64,000 nucleotides of DNA from Thereva unica (taxonomy: Eukaryota > Arthropoda > Insecta > Diptera > Therevidae): assembly GCA_949987705.1 (NCBI GenBank), contig OX465283.1, forward strand, positions 136,612,101 to 136,676,100, in the 5' to 3' direction. Position numbers and translations under genes: made by a program. Positions 1 through 11,251 of this stretch are shown here, one piece after another (within the stretch, counting starts at the first letter, position 1; every line of letters starts with the position of its first letter). The notes under the pieces are model-generated. The model ran no database searches. It was not told the DNA's origin and worked only from the letters and a program-made list of their open reading frames with translations.

Positions 1-1191
1 ATAATTTCTTACGTAACTGGGACGCAATTGCATCACGTATGCCACTTACTGTTCCTAAACGTCCCAAAACTGTAACATCAAGGGCCATTTAAAATCGTTC
101 AAATTTCAACGATTTTCCCTTACTGCACTTGACATGCATTTTGCATTCTGAGTTTATTTCTTCTGTGGAGTACCGCGCATTCAATTGATGGAATGCATCA
201 CGTACCTGAGCCAGGTTGGACGTCCGATATTTTGAAGTTCCGACAGATTGACCGTTAGGATCCAGGGGCATCTGCATGAGCCGCTTTTCTAGAAAACCGC
301 TTCGAATTTCAGGTGAATTAAGACAAATGACGGTGGCGCATCTTACTTTCGTAGTTTCGTCACGAGTCTTCAGCACTAATTGCCGGTGCTGCGGCGGCAA
401 GGCGTGCTAGAATCTTGGCAATGTAAACGCGTGCAAGAAAAATTACACGAGCACAACCTGTCCATATGAACGGGTTAATTGATTACAAAAGCCCAAATCA
501 ATTTTTTCTGCATTGTTTTTTTTTTCGTTTCATTCTTTTTGTGGAAATGAAGATTGCCACGAGAAGAAGTTAATTTTTGTTTGGCTTTTTTTTCGTGTCT
601 TCCGTAGTGTGGCTTAAGGTGGATTCAAACATTTTTCTTACCTTCATGGATGCGGATAATTAAAGGGCATATATCTGTGAACATGAATGTAAACAAATAT
701 TGAACTTAATGATTAGTTTCTTTTTTGTTTGACATGCAATTTGAATTGTGATTAATTAACCTTCTCCGAAATAACTTCGGAGGGTCAGGTTGTTCTTTTA
801 AGCGCTACTACGCCATTTAAATTTTCAATTTGAAAAGCGAAATGCGCATAAATCAATTTTACATCAATTATGCTGTATGTGTTGGGATTATTCAAACTTT
901 TCCCATAATACTATTTGGAAATGATAAGATGTATGCGGAGCAAGGAAACGAATTCTTCTTCATGCACAAATTCATTACTGGTGAAAAAACATGGCTTATG
1001 CTACCATGGTAGGCATAGGGCTGCGTCCAGTCAGTCGAGAAATGCAATTGGCCCTTTGACGCGCAATTTTGATGCCAGCAATTTTGTTTGACCGGCAGTG
1101 GTGAATCTTCAAAACCATTCTATGTAGCTTAGGCAGTCTATCAATATCCGAGCAGTAGTCTGGAAATATCTTTTCAATTTTCCAGGACGTA
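1..1191. other. Unassigned AT-rich DNA
   Basis: I see no recognisable gene or repeat here. Short reading frames of 60-103 codons exist on both strands, but none carries a motif I recognise. Confidence 0.4.
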
Positions 1192-1690
1192 GCTTCATAT
1201 TTCTGGAAAGAGCTGCAGAGAAATTCAGACCATTTATGAAGAGAAAACGAAATACATGTTTAAAAGACAGAGAGATCCCCAGAATATGTATGACAATTGG
1301 ACTACTTTGGACAATTCTTAACAGGAACTAAACTTAACCTATACCGAACCTTTATAAGACCAATACTACTGAATGAATTCGAAGCCTGGACATCAAGAAA
1401 TAGCGATGTACACAGGGTGCTTCGAAAGAAACATCCCTCGCAATATAACTACACGGAGGAGTGAACGAAAATGGTGTTTGAAGAAGAAGATACAATCATG
1501 AACTCTTTGAAGTGTATGAAGATCCAAACGTTCAAAAAGCTATAAAAATGAACAGAATTCGATGGACAGGACATGTTCAACATAGCAGCGATGATAACAT
1601 AACAAAAATTATTATAACAAAAGACCAGACGCACGCAGAGACACAGAAAAAGATAATACAGATTGCGTAGAAGATAATTTATGAACTCCG
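1192..1690 (+). pseudogene. Degenerate RTE-like LINE ORF2 fragment
   Basis: This stretch is a decayed relative of the reverse-transcriptase C-terminal region of the LINE at 34.2-36.5 kb. Nucleotide similarity runs in the same order as 35.78-36.43 kb, for example GAAGAGAAAACGAAATA, CCAATACTACTG, GGGTGCTTCGAAAGAAA and GAAGATACAATCA. Stops and small indels break every frame, and a block between the YMCIS-like and RTLIRPILL-like parts is missing. The matching 3' end of the family, with a GAT-type microsatellite tail, appears at 2187-2260, so both pieces may come from one insertion split by about 500 bp of other DNA. The RTE-like assignment rests on the better-preserved copy. Confidence 0.75.
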
Positions 1691-1699
1691 CACCGTCAC

Positions 1700-1815
1700 T
1701 CTCCCTCGTTCCGGTTTAGCTATGTTGGACCGGGCAATTATTTCATAATATTGCGCAATCAAGCTTTTGGTTTGGGTCTTGGGCTGAAGCTTTTCCGGTT
1801 TGTAGCTTGGTTCGG
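1700..1815 (+). repeat. Dispersed repeat D, copy 1
   Basis: About 80-100 bp here closely match 38.17-38.27 kb in the same orientation. The shared core is TTATTTCATAATATTGCGCA, followed by TCAAGC, TTGGGT, GAGCTGAA-like and GCGGTTTGT-like words. No coding capacity and no family that I recognise. It lies in the gap between two pieces of the RTE-like LINE. Confidence 0.65.
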
Positions 1816-2186
1816 TAGGCCTTTTTGGAGTACCTTTGTACTAACTGTATAACTGTCCACTTGAGGGCTTTAATTTAGTTAATAATGTTTAGATTCAAAT
1901 TGATGCAACTCTACAGATACATAGACCATCCAGGCAGCTACATGGCTAGACAAGTTGGTCTCTCTGGTCTGTCTAGTCTTCCTGATGCGTCTGATCTGTC
2001 TATTTGGCCTCCCTGTTTGATCTGTTGTCTGCCTAGACTCTCTAGATAAGTTTGAGTTGGGTGTGTTTTGTGGGTAAAACTTATGTAAAAAATTATACTT
2101 GGCTTAGCTTCAGAATCCATTGTATGTTCCACAACGCTTCCCAAGTTACAAACTGAAGGCTTCAGCAGACACAAACGAAAAGGATT

Positions 2187-2260
2187 TTGGATTTTGTAGG
2201 ATTTTGCAAGAAACCAAGGTCAATAAAAGGCTGTGGAGCTAGCGATGATGATGATGATAA
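2187..2260 (+). mobile_element. RTE-like LINE 3' end with GAT-repeat tail
   Basis: The words GGATTTTGCAAGAAACCAAG and GGCTGTGGAGCTA, then a GATGAT run, match the last codons and tail of the LINE at 36.48-36.55 kb (GGATGTTGCAGGAAGCCAAG, GGCTGTGGAGCTA, TGATGATGATGAT). A short trinucleotide run as the 3' tail instead of poly(A) is usual for RTE-like elements. Confidence 0.75.
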
Positions 2261-2261
2261 T

Positions 2262-2480
2262 ATGGCTGCCTAATTCGCACAGTCTGGCTTTGGTTGAAGC
2301 TGGGCATTTACGCAAAAGGTGAACGAGTGTTTCTATTTCATTCGTATCCTTACAGTTACGGCAACAGACTTGCATACCTAGCATGGCAGGGTAGTCTCTT
2401 ATGGGTCAATGTGATTGCCGTAAATTTCCTGCACGTAATTTTGGTAATATCTGGGTTCTGTTTCGGAGACCTATTTGGAT
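2262..2480 (-). pseudogene. LINE ORF2 C-terminal zinc-finger fragment
   Basis: Read on the minus strand, the region encodes a CCRNC...ETLVHLLRKCPA...R..ELG pattern. This is the Cys/His cluster (C-x2-C, then H-x3-4-C) that follows the RT/RNase H part of I/R1/jockey-type LINE ORF2 proteins. Only this tail of the protein is present. It abuts the GAT tail of the RTE-like LINE on one side and a transposase relic on the other. Clade assignment is uncertain; similar clusters occur at 14.95 kb (minus) and 17.77 kb (plus). Confidence 0.6.
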
Positions 2481-2592
2481 TCTGTTTCTGAGGCCTATTG
2501 TAATTCCTTTGTTGAAAGTAGGTCCCAAAACTGATGCAAGATTTTAATTAAATTATACATCTTTATTGAAACATGAAATACATAGGATAGGG

Positions 2593-3251
2593 TTATGTAT
2601 GGAATAGCACATCGGGCAAATGGCCTCCAAGGCTTTGTTGGGATATACGAACTCTTTTGTCGAAATTTTCCACGGCCATTTTGCCTAAATATGGCTGAAT
2701 TTCGTTGACGCATCGCTGAATCTCTTCCTTCAATGCGCGGGTGCTTGCGGGCTTGTTGGCATAGGACTGCAAGTAACCCCACAGAAAGAAATCTAGTGGT
2801 GTTAAATCACAAGATCAGCGAGAGACTACTTACACGACCAGAAAATGTCCAATGCAGCAATTGAATTGTGCATGGTCATTAGGCTTGAATTCTTGTGTCA
2901 GTTTGAACTTTGTGAGCATGGAGACGCAGATCTGTAGTAAGTACACGCTGTAAACAGTTTTTTGAAATTATGCAATTCTTGTCCACTATGCTGAATTCAT
3001 GTTCCTGAGCTTTCACCAATACTCTCGCGCACTGCTTCGATATTAACATAAATGCTTTGTTTTGTGTTGTGTTTAGCGTCACTAATTGATCCAGTCTCTC
3101 TGAATTTTTGCAATTACTCTCTTCATAGTTGATGAAGTGAAATCAATATTCCGACCATATTTTGTTCTAATGTGGCAGCAGCCAAGCTTTCTGTATTTTC
3201 GAAGTATTGTTCAATAATAAAAACACGTTGTTCTCTCGTGTAGTGTTCCAT
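2593..3251 (-). pseudogene. Broken Tc1/mariner-related transposase
   Basis: The minus strand starts with a plausible N-terminus (MEHYTREQRVFIIEQYFEN) resembling the helix-turn-helix start of insect IS630/Tc1/mariner-related transposases. A QKFRETGS-like segment and NIEAVRESI follow, typical of the second DNA-binding helix region. The C-terminus is clear: LTPLDFFLWGYLQS carries the third catalytic Asp region, then ENFDKRV and GGHLPDVLFHT before a TAA stop. Several frameshifts and stops interrupt it. The span is about 660 bp against roughly 1 kb expected, so the catalytic centre between the two ends is largely missing. I could not find convincing terminal inverted repeats. It cannot encode active enzyme. 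Confidence 0.7.
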
Positions 3252-3261
3252 TTTTCCTAAC

Positions 3262-6200
3262 TCTGGAGGCAGGGGTACAACTGGTTTTCTGACTTATTCT
3301 CAACGGAAGGCCGTCCATTTCCTGTATTTAGAATTCCTATATGTCCAACGTAGTTCAACGACTCACCCACTCTGAAGTAGATGTGTCCATGATCTGAGCA
3401 GGTCAGTTCCTTCAAGACTTGCAAGAAATGTATCCTATTTTTTATATCCTTTGGCTTACTACTACATATTGCACCATAACTTCAGCGACATCCCGGACTG
3501 GTAGTTCAAAGGAGTCTGCCCAAATAACCGGAACATATCATGACTGTGCTAGGAATGAATCAAGTACGAAAAGAGACACGAGATACTCACTGCAAGGGAT
3601 CGATAGTGTGTTATGCCAGTATACAACGGTAGGCCGCGTTCACGGCTCAACGAATGACATTCTTATGCGTTGATTTGCACGAAGTTGAAGATCAAGAGCT
3701 TCCTTGTTCTTGCAGAGCTGGCCAACGTTCGTGCCCACCTCATGGCAAGAGGTCGTTCCTTTGGCCGGTACTTCTGGTAAACTACTTAGAAGTTAAAGCC
3801 ATTGACCGGTAAGTTCGTAGACGCAATGAAGCTTTCTAAGCCTGTCCATCATCTTCATTCCCAGGCTCCTGACTACTATATCGCCTTGTTTAGCAAGACG
3901 ATTTGTAACATGGTCTAGGCGACAAACTTGTGCAGGTCGCCGAACTACTTCAAACAAAAAGCGTGAGGCTCTGTAACTACAATTGCATAGACTTGTAAGG
4001 AAAAATTCATCGAAGGAGTGTTTCCCATATGTGGAAATCTTACGCATTTGCTTGTCTTCAATACCAATTCCAGCTGAGAACGATCTTTTCTTACATTAAG
4101 GCGAACACCAAATTAGTTGGGGAACAAGATGGGACAAGATCGTTTAAATAACTTCTCCATAATGAAAATTGAGTGGAGTGGTCTTATCTCTTAATTTACT
4201 TTCATTAAATCGAAAAAGGTTTGTACTACTTTGTAATCAAACTAATAATATGCCCCTATAATATAGGCCCCGCAATGGCTTAATCCGAGGTTCCATATTT
4301 GTACCTTATTTCATTGCGAAGAGTCCTCCATTATGGAACTTCTAGGGTCTCTGTTATTTTCCGTGGCGAATTTTTCATTTTTATCTTAGCAACGACACTT
4401 TCCTCTGCTTATCGCTAACGTCCTGTCCGCCTTATCAGAATAACTTTCATAATCCCTCTTTTCATATTTAACAGACCGCTTATCTCCGCGACATAAATTT
4501 ACCTAATTTTCGAATGAAGTTTACAAATGTCCGCACCTCAGACGATTTTGCTGCTAAACCCGTTTGCGCGACGTGTCGACTGGAGGAATGCATGCGGAAT
4601 GAGAAGGTGCCAATGCGATGGGAATTACTTAAGGCGCGCTGGAGACCGGGCTATTAATGAATCCGGTGCCTTCATAATGGCGCTGCTATCATCCTGGCCG
4701 TTGCAGCATGTGTTCAATTAATGGTTCATCACGTGTGCCCAATGGAGGAGTTATAGGCAGCTCGTGGACAGCACAAGATCTTCGACCTTCTCCAGCGCTG
4801 CTAAATCTCTTGTTACAGAATCGTGTGTCTCTAGTGTGTTGGGGTGTTTGGGGAGCGCCTTAAGTGCCTTAGAAGCCTTGAGCCTGACTTATGTTTCGCG
4901 CCCGTTGTTGTGACCAGCATTGGGACAAGGCGAGATCGTGAATTATCATACGGCACTGGCGAGATGGAACATAGGCAACAAAGAGGATCCCGATGCCACC
5001 TTATCTGATTAACGTTTCACAACGGTATTTCGCGTACTAAATTATTCATGTTGTGTTTGCGAAATTTTACAAGCGATTACTCATGTTTCCAGGCACTATC
5101 GCTTCCTCGTAGTCTCCAGCCCGTGTTTGGGGCTCAGTCGCTGGGGCTTCGCTATTCTTTGGCTAGAGCAGGGCAAGCGTTTTGTCGCCGCCGCGTCCAG
5201 GGAGGAGGAAGTGCAAAGAATTCCGCCGAAATGCGATACACTTCTTCGATACCGGCAGGAGTACAATTGGAGAGAAGCATTTAATCAGCGGTGGCTGGCC
5301 GGTTGTTACCTCGCCGTTCAGGTGAGATGAGGGTGCCAATAGCGTGTAAATTAGTCATTTTCTCCATTTTTGGAATTATTAGGATTTCTTTTATTGCGAA
5401 ACTAACAAGCGATTAGCAGTGAAGGGCTGAGCTACCTGTTGGTGAAAAATGCCGGAGATGTTTTAATTGCAATGCGGAGATTTTTATTATTTCCGATTGA
5501 TATCACAAAAATACCTGGTCTTTGTCTTAACCTACCTTGTCTTGGACTTAAAAGATAGGATCGAAGATGCAGGAAAAATTTAGTAAGATTTTTTAAGTGG
5601 CAGTCCAAAGCTAAGGAATCAACGTTCGTGCTACCAGTCATTCATGTCATATCATGGTGCAATGTCATGTAGTAAGCTTACTTCGAGGGATAAAACCGAA
5701 GTTATAAGAAGTGACCAGAATATTGAAGGAGATGCTGATGAACTCTTCGTTTGAAATTTTGGATGCAATACTAATTGTGAACGATTGTTCCACAGTTGTG
5801 TTTTTTCTATTTGGTCTGTAGCGTGCGCAAAAAGGCGAGGCTGAGATAATGACCGGAGCGGACTAAGCCAGCCAGTATTGATGATTGATTGAACAACCGA
5901 AAACGAGACTCTCAATCCAACTCTTAAGGGCTTAGTCGATATCAGAACAGGGTTCCTCACTTTGGCAATAGCCTTTGGCACCCCTAGAGCAGCCAGACGG
6001 GACTCATTAAACCGTTGCGAGTGTTGCAGGAGATGTTCTGTAAAAATCACCATACACGAATATCAGTGAAAAGCAATTATCGGTACGGTATAATCCCATG
6101 CAGACAAATTAAGAAAGGTGCGACATGTTCCAGACATGTGAAACAGTAGGCACCGACGACCTCAGTACCCCTCAGGCGTCCGTGAAAAACATAAAAAAAT

Positions 6201-6400
6201 CGTTGTGACCGGTATTTTTTTATTTATACCAGGCTGAAACGAAATTTTTTAAATTCAACGGATAATTATATAAGAACTCGACCGAAATTTGGGTAAACTT
6301 TATTTGAAATACACTCAAACCTGCTTCTGTGCGACCACTTTCGGAAAAGTCCACCAGGATCAAACCAACACTCCACGCTAAATTCCAGGATGCACTTGAG
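3262..6400. other. Unassigned DNA, no supported gene
   Basis: The longest open stretch is a 133-codon minus-strand frame at 5652-6053, which shows no motif, signal peptide or low-complexity feature that I recognise. Composition is moderately AT-rich with no obvious inverted termini. I see no TE or exon that I could defend. Confidence 0.4.
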
Positions 6401-6404
6401 ATCA

Positions 6405-6515
6405 TTGAAGCTTTCATTGAAGCTTTCATTGAAGCTTTCAGTGCAAACCTTTCTTTGAAGCTTTCATTGCAAAGCTTTCACTGAAGTTATCAGTACAAAA
6501 CTTTCATGCTTCAGG
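6405..6515. repeat. 12-bp tandem repeat (GAAGCTTTCATT-type)
   Basis: The unit GAAGCTTTCATT is repeated three times head-to-tail, then continues in degraded form (GAAGCTTTCAGT, GAAGCTTTCATTGC, CACTGAAG) for about 110 bp. It directly precedes the hairpin elements at 6.56-7.17 kb. Confidence 0.85.
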
Positions 6516-6557
6516 CTCACATTTTTGATTGGGGATTGCAAAATTACGACGAGCTCA

Positions 6558-6757
6558 CGGTATACAGAAACAAGGTAATGTGAAAGACTAAAATACCGTA
6601 TACGGTATTTTAGTGCTGACGTCACGTGGGGGACACTACTTATATAAAATCGAAGCTGTTGTTGTTTCTGAATTAGGGCTGATGTCACTAGGCGCCCGTT
6701 TTTTACTGTAATCGAAGCTTTTGTCTTTTTTACATTACCTTCTGTTTCTGTATACCG
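6558..6757. mobile_element. Foldback/MITE-like element with central palindrome
   Basis: The ends are inverted copies of each other: CGGTATACAGAAAC-AAGGTAATGT at left, and its reverse complement with a few differences at right (ACATTACCTTCTGTTTCTGTATACCG). A perfect 26-bp palindrome centred on CCGTATACGG lies at 6588-6613. No coding capacity. No clear target duplication could be set, so the superfamily is open. Confidence 0.65.
6588..6613. repeat. 26-bp perfect palindrome
   Basis: CTAAAATACCGTA is followed directly by its exact reverse complement. It sits inside the 6558-6757 element. Confidence 0.95.
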
Positions 6758-6777
6758 GGTGCCCATGGTACAATAAT

Positions 6778-6937
6778 ACAAGGTCATAAGGAAAAGCTCT
6801 GGCTTCGTGACCTCACTCAGATCTCAGTTCATAAGGGGAAAAAGCTTTCCCCTGACGTCACTCAGATATTTTCTCTAACAAATTGCGTTTAAGCTTTTCA
6901 AGATGGAAACAGAGCTTTTCCTTGTGAGCCTACCTTG
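6778..6937. repeat. Imperfect inverted repeat (foldback)
   Basis: The left arm ACAAGGTCATAAGGAAAAGC pairs with the right arm GCTTTTCCTTGTGAGCCTACCTTGT, with a few unpaired bases. About 160 bp long and non-coding. It lies between two other inverted-repeat elements and could be a decayed MITE. Confidence 0.6.
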
Positions 6938-6947
6938 TTTTATTGTA

Positions 6948-7168
6948 GAGGTCGCGCCAAAAGAGTTGATGCCGGAGCGCGCAGCTGGGGAAAAAGCTGC
7001 ACACAAATAAAAATTGCGCACATATCGATAAGAAATGCGCTTATGTATTTTCAAATTTCCCCTTCGAAATTTATTGCGACTAGGCTAAGGGACGGGAACG
7101 GCATGCGGGGATTCTACTGCGCATGGAAAACGCGACTTTCTCGGCATCAACTCTTTTGGCGCGACCTC
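6948..7168. mobile_element. TA-flanked MITE with 27-bp perfect TIRs
   Basis: The first 27 bp (starting GAGGTCGCGCCAAAAGAG) and the last 27 bp are exact inverted copies. Both ends are flanked by TA (6946-6947 and 7169-7170), the duplication made by Tc1/mariner-superfamily transposases. The element is 221 bp and non-coding, so it would depend on a transposase encoded elsewhere. A possible decayed relative is at 12190-12296, sharing the GCATG(C/T)GGGGATT and CTGCGCATGGAAA words. Confidence 0.85.
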
Positions 7169-7239
7169 TACCATGCCGTGCGCGACGAACTCAGTAGATG
7201 CCTTGTTCGGTTCACAAGATAATGTTTGGTATAAGTAGA

Positions 7240-7690
7240 TGAAAAAAATGTTTTGCCTACAAAAAAAAAAACGTTTTTAAGCGATTTTTGACCAAAAAGT
7301 GTTTTTTTGCAAACTTTGATCTTGAATAACTTCGAAAGGGTTAAGTTTTCGAAAAAATGAATAGAGAGCCTTTTCTAGGCATTAAAGTTTCGTATACTGA
7401 TCAAAAAAAAAATTTTCCCATTTTGAGTGGAATTTTGGCCAAAAAGTGTTTTTTGAGGGTTAATCAGGTCAACATTTTTCAACTAAACTTGTGGAGAATC
7501 TAATTGTCAACATTTTGTTCCCACGCACGTGGTTGTACGACTTTAGAAGCCGAGATACAAGGAAAACTCTGGAAAACGGGATTTCACTCGGGAAATTCAC
7601 AAGGAAGCTGTGGACCAATTTGTCAGCAATTTTGGAATTTTGTCTCTTTGTGCGTTTTTTTGCTAATTTCCCCGGACTATGCTATGCCTT
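7240..7690 (+). repeat. Dispersed repeat E, copy 1
   Basis: About 430 bp match the reverse complement of 31.56-31.92 kb along their length: CTTGAATAAC, AGGGTTAA, TTGTCAACATTTTG, CACAAGGAAGCTGTG, GCTAATTTCCCCGGACT. It lacks coding capacity, and the open frames in it are incidental. Copy 2 carries extra internal sequence. I do not know the family; a non-autonomous DNA element is possible. Confidence 0.75.
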
Positions 7691-7699
7691 GCTTTTTAC

Positions 7700-9204
7700 T
7701 TGTTTATGTAATTAATAAAAAAGAAATATTTGAACTCTTACTTCCCTTGACTTTTTCATACTTGTTATATCTGTTGCACTTTAAAAAATGCCTTTAATTG
7801 TCTTCCAGCGCGCCTTGTTACGGCAGTGGAGATGCACTAATTTCCCCTAAGCTGACAATGGGAATCTCTAAATAACTTAATTAATGATGCTGTTTTAAAT
7901 CCGCAGATAACTTTTTAGAAGTTAAACCCTGCAGAGGCTCCTTCTCAGCGACATCACGACAAAATCCTAAGCGCCCATGAGAACTCGCCTCCTATACAAA
8001 TTTCCCATCATATGACTGCTAAGCAGTGACACTATGAAGCACCTACCTGACAAAAGGTCTCCTCCCACACATTCCCCGTGCGCGCTGCTAATCAAAACAG
8101 TGTTGGGAATCCAATTATCGCCGGCAGCGCTGCACATCGCTTCCTTGAGGCATGATTTAAGGAGAAGCCACCTTCTTTGTTCGTGTCATTTCACATCTGT
8201 CAGTTTGTTAACAAGTTAAAGACGCGCATCCGAGCCGTGCAAGGGCCTTAATGTGAACGGATTACTGCTATCAGACAAAAGATGCTTCATGCGCGGCGGT
8301 CCATTCTGCAAGTGCGCCCAGTAGTACGCCTCTTTCGTGTCATGCTTTCTCATTTTTAATGGCTGCGGATTTTGCCGAACGAGAATCTCCACTTCGACAA
8401 GGATTCCTTTGCACCTTGGCATTGCGAAGATGTTCCGGTTTACATTGTTTCGGGTTCGTCTGTTCCGGGAGAGTTACACGGGCTCCAAAGTGTACCTATT
8501 GTCGTTTGGGTTGATAGTATCTCTGCTACCATCTCGAGCTAGTCGGCCTGCGATCGTATCATTTCATAATAACACATTTTGTGGCCTACGCATTATGATC
8601 GGTGATTAAATTGCTGCAATCTCGCCGAGTCCCGTGCTGCGAAACAAAAGCGCATCTCGTTAAGGATATCCCAGTAGTCAGTCGCATGCTTGGCGTTGTT
8701 TTGCAGTGTTTCTGCGCAAATGTCGCTTACTTGCTACCCTTTAGTGGAATGCCCTAGCTTTTCGCAGGAGCATTGTCGTTTTCGATAAGACTCAGCTTAG
8801 AGGCGATAAGCTATTACTGCACCAACGTTATTTACATAGACTGCATTGCGGCGGAGCTTTGAGTTAGTGGTGTTCATACATGTAAATTTAATAACATTGA
8901 AAGTGATTTCCAGTGAATTTTAACTAGATCACAAACACAGTTGTTTTCGATGTAAATATTAACATAACATGCGGAATGTGCAGGCGTGTTTTGCAATAGT
9001 ATGGTGTATTCTTGGGGTATGCAAAAACAATGAATAAGTCTAGAGACAATAATTATGCAGATGTTAATAGAATACCATAATGAATCCTTATGTCATGTGA
9101 TCGCGAGAAATAATATAAAAAGTGTGAATTTGATTCGATACTTTAATTTCAGTAAACAATGCGTCAAGGTTATTCATTTCTTCTAAGGGTCTAAACTGTA
9201 TAAT
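7700..9204. other. Unassigned DNA
   Basis: No gene, RNA or repeat that I can support. Open frames of 60-90 codons around 8.0-8.6 kb overlap on both strands and show no motif. Confidence 0.4.
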
Positions 9205-9551
9205 TGTATTAGGTTCTCTAGAAAAATTGGTCAAACAGATGGTTGATTACAGTAAGCTGAATTATGAAGGATCGGTATCCGTTTCCGTTTATAGAAGAAT
9301 TGTTGAAGAGCCTTTACGATGCCCGAGTTTTCACCACTTTGGAACTCAGAAAGGATTTTTTTCATGTCAACGTGAGTGGGGAAAGTCGGAAGTATACTTC
9401 GTTCATCACGCCTGATGGACAGTTTAAATTGTTAAAGACGCCTTTTGGACCCTGCAATCTCCGATAGCCGTTCAGAGTTTCATCAAAACGATTTTTCAGC
9501 GATTTGTTCAAAAAGGATTTTGAACTTTTGGTCTATATGGACGATATTGTT
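9205..9551 (+). pseudogene. Ty3/gypsy pol relic, RT domain 5' part
   Basis: Translation gives Ty3/gypsy reverse-transcriptase blocks in order: VVDYSKLN-like, RYPFPFIEELL, ARVFTTLELRKDFFHV, KYTSFITPDGQF, LKTPFGPCN, and finally the catalytic LVYMDDIV at about 9531-9551. Frameshifts and stops break it, for example the stop just after the TPFG block. The relic is cut exactly in the active-site motif by a LINE tail and resumes at 10147. It is unrelated in detail to the intact element at 48.9-53.8 kb, which has YIDD and different flanking residues. Confidence 0.88.
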
Positions 9552-10146
9552 CTTCTTCTTTCTTCTTTGATCCGTTAGCTGGCGGTCCGAGCGGGACGTC
9601 CCCGCAACGGATACGCTGCTGTCGGTGCCGCTGGGTCCCGAACTCTATTCACGATTCGCTTCCATTCTTCTCGGTTTTTGGCGGTGTCTCGAGCCTCGGT
9701 AACTGATAATAGTTGATTCTTTAAGTCACCCTCGATATTCTTCAACCAGGTTTTCTTCGGTGCCGATCGCTGTATTCTCCAGTCTGCAGGACGGTCTCGC
9801 CAGAGAAGTTTACGTGGCAAGCGGTTATCATCCATTCGGCAAACATGTCCAAACCACCGTAGTCGACGTTTTTGCATTTCTTCTTCGATCAGTGTTTGCT
9901 GATCGCATCTTTGTCTGACAACCTCGTTTCGAAGGCGATCACGGAGTGAGACACCGAGGATCTGCCTCAAACATCGCATTTGGAAGACCTCGAGCTTCTT
10001 AACGTCCGGTTTGAGCAGTGTCCACGTTTCAGATCCATAAAGAAGAATCGGAAGAATCAACGTTCGGTAAAGACGTAGTTTTGTTTTGATGGAGATATTT
10101 GCTCGTTTCCATATGCACCACTTGAGCGAGGCGAATGTTGCTGTTG
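9552..10146 (-). mobile_element. 5'-truncated LINE inserted in gypsy RT
   Basis: A minus-strand frame of 161 codons (9575-10060) encodes the end of a LINE ORF2: LLYGSETWTL, LEVFQMRCLRQILGVSLRDR, RLRWFGHVCRMD and a WKRIVNRVRDP-like end. The 3' tail, at the left on the plus strand, is a degenerate GAA/GAAA run. The insertion is flanked by a 10-bp direct repeat, CGATATTGTT, at 9542-9551 and 10147-10156, which is a target-site duplication. The RT catalytic region is absent because of 5' truncation. The YGSETWTL block is shared with the RTE-like LINE at 36.1 kb, but the sequence is clearly a different subfamily. A second copy of its last 70 bp is at 12739-12808. Confidence 0.88.
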
Positions 10147-10975
10147 CGATATTGTTATACCATCTGAAAATGAAAGAGAGGATCTAAGAAGGTTTACTTA
10201 CTCTTGAGGTTGCTGATAAAGTGGATTAAATGCAGGTTTGTGCAAGGAAAGATTGAGTTCTTGGATCACATTGTTGGGAATGGAGACATTTGGTTCTCTT
10301 CGGAAAAGATTTTAGCTGTTCAAAAATTCCCGTCTCTAAAAAACGCAAAGCAAATGCAGAGTTTCTTGTCGGTAGATATCGGAGATCTTGAGAGAGAGAA
10401 TTCGAAGACTACGTTCTCAGAGGGGATGTTTTGCACAAGTTCAAAGAAGGAGACTATCTACTAGTACCTAATGTAATACCCAAAGCTCTCCAAAAAAATA
10501 ATTTGGATTGTATACGATCCAGGATAAATTAACGGGAAAAAAGTAAAGGCTCTCGTTCGACAGGAATAGGGACATAATATTACCGTTACTATATCCTCGA
10601 TCGTGTACTGGATCGTGAGCATCAGTAAAAAGATCGGGTCGTTCTACTGAGATTCGTCAATTACAATCTTCAAAGGATATGTCAATCTTTGCTTCACGGG
10701 AGACAGGAAGACAAGAAGGGCTATTGTACCCAATCAAGAAGATCGACGCACATCTGCACACGTATCATCTGGATCATTTGGGTCTCCTACCATCATTGGT
10801 ATTGCGAAAAACATTTCCTCATAACAAGAGGCAACGGGCAAGTGGAGAGGCTGTACCTGACCATATTTAGTGTTTTTTCTAAAATATCAATTAACGACCC
10901 CCAAAAGTGGTGCAAACATATACCAGAGCTGCACCAAATATTTTTTCTTTTGTAATATTGTCAACGTCCATGTTA
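10147..10975 (+). pseudogene. Ty3/gypsy pol relic, RT end and integrase remnants
   Basis: After the LINE tail the gypsy relic continues from the duplicated target: DIVIPSENEREDLRRF, then FVQGKIEFLDHIVGNGDI and SSEKILAVQKFPSLKNAKQM, which are the RT thumb/connection blocks. RNase H is mostly missing. Near 10.73-10.79 kb HTYHLDHLG-like residues mark the start of the integrase core. At 10.82-10.95 kb GNGQVERL and INDPQKWCKHIPELHQIF mark its end, with the middle deleted. No LTRs are recognisable. This is an old, internally deleted copy. Confidence 0.8.
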
Positions 10976-11251
10976 AGATCTAATTTATATACCTATGTGA
11001 GAATTGGTCTACAAACCTTGATAACAGTTTGGATAGTGTACATACAAGTATCTGTAGTGTAGAGTATCTGCACTTAGTTCTTGTTTTTTATCTTGTACTA
11101 CTACCGTAATGTCGATATGTCGATAGTTACAGCATGGTCCTTGGTGACAAAGCCTTAGGTCAAGGGGGCAGAATTGGTTCTGGGTTATGAGGGAGCAGGA
11201 GCGTGTTTAAACTCTTGGCTGTTATAGGAGTTCAGAAAAACTAACTGTTAT

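Noticed and set aside
5652..6053. 133-codon minus-strand reading frame
   Set aside because: No motif, no homologous pattern that I recognise, and similar lengths arise by chance in 64 kb.
7504..7797. Overlapping plus-strand frames of 74-97 codons at 7.5-7.8 kb
   Set aside because: They lie in dispersed repeat E, and the other copy at 31.6 kb does not keep the frame.
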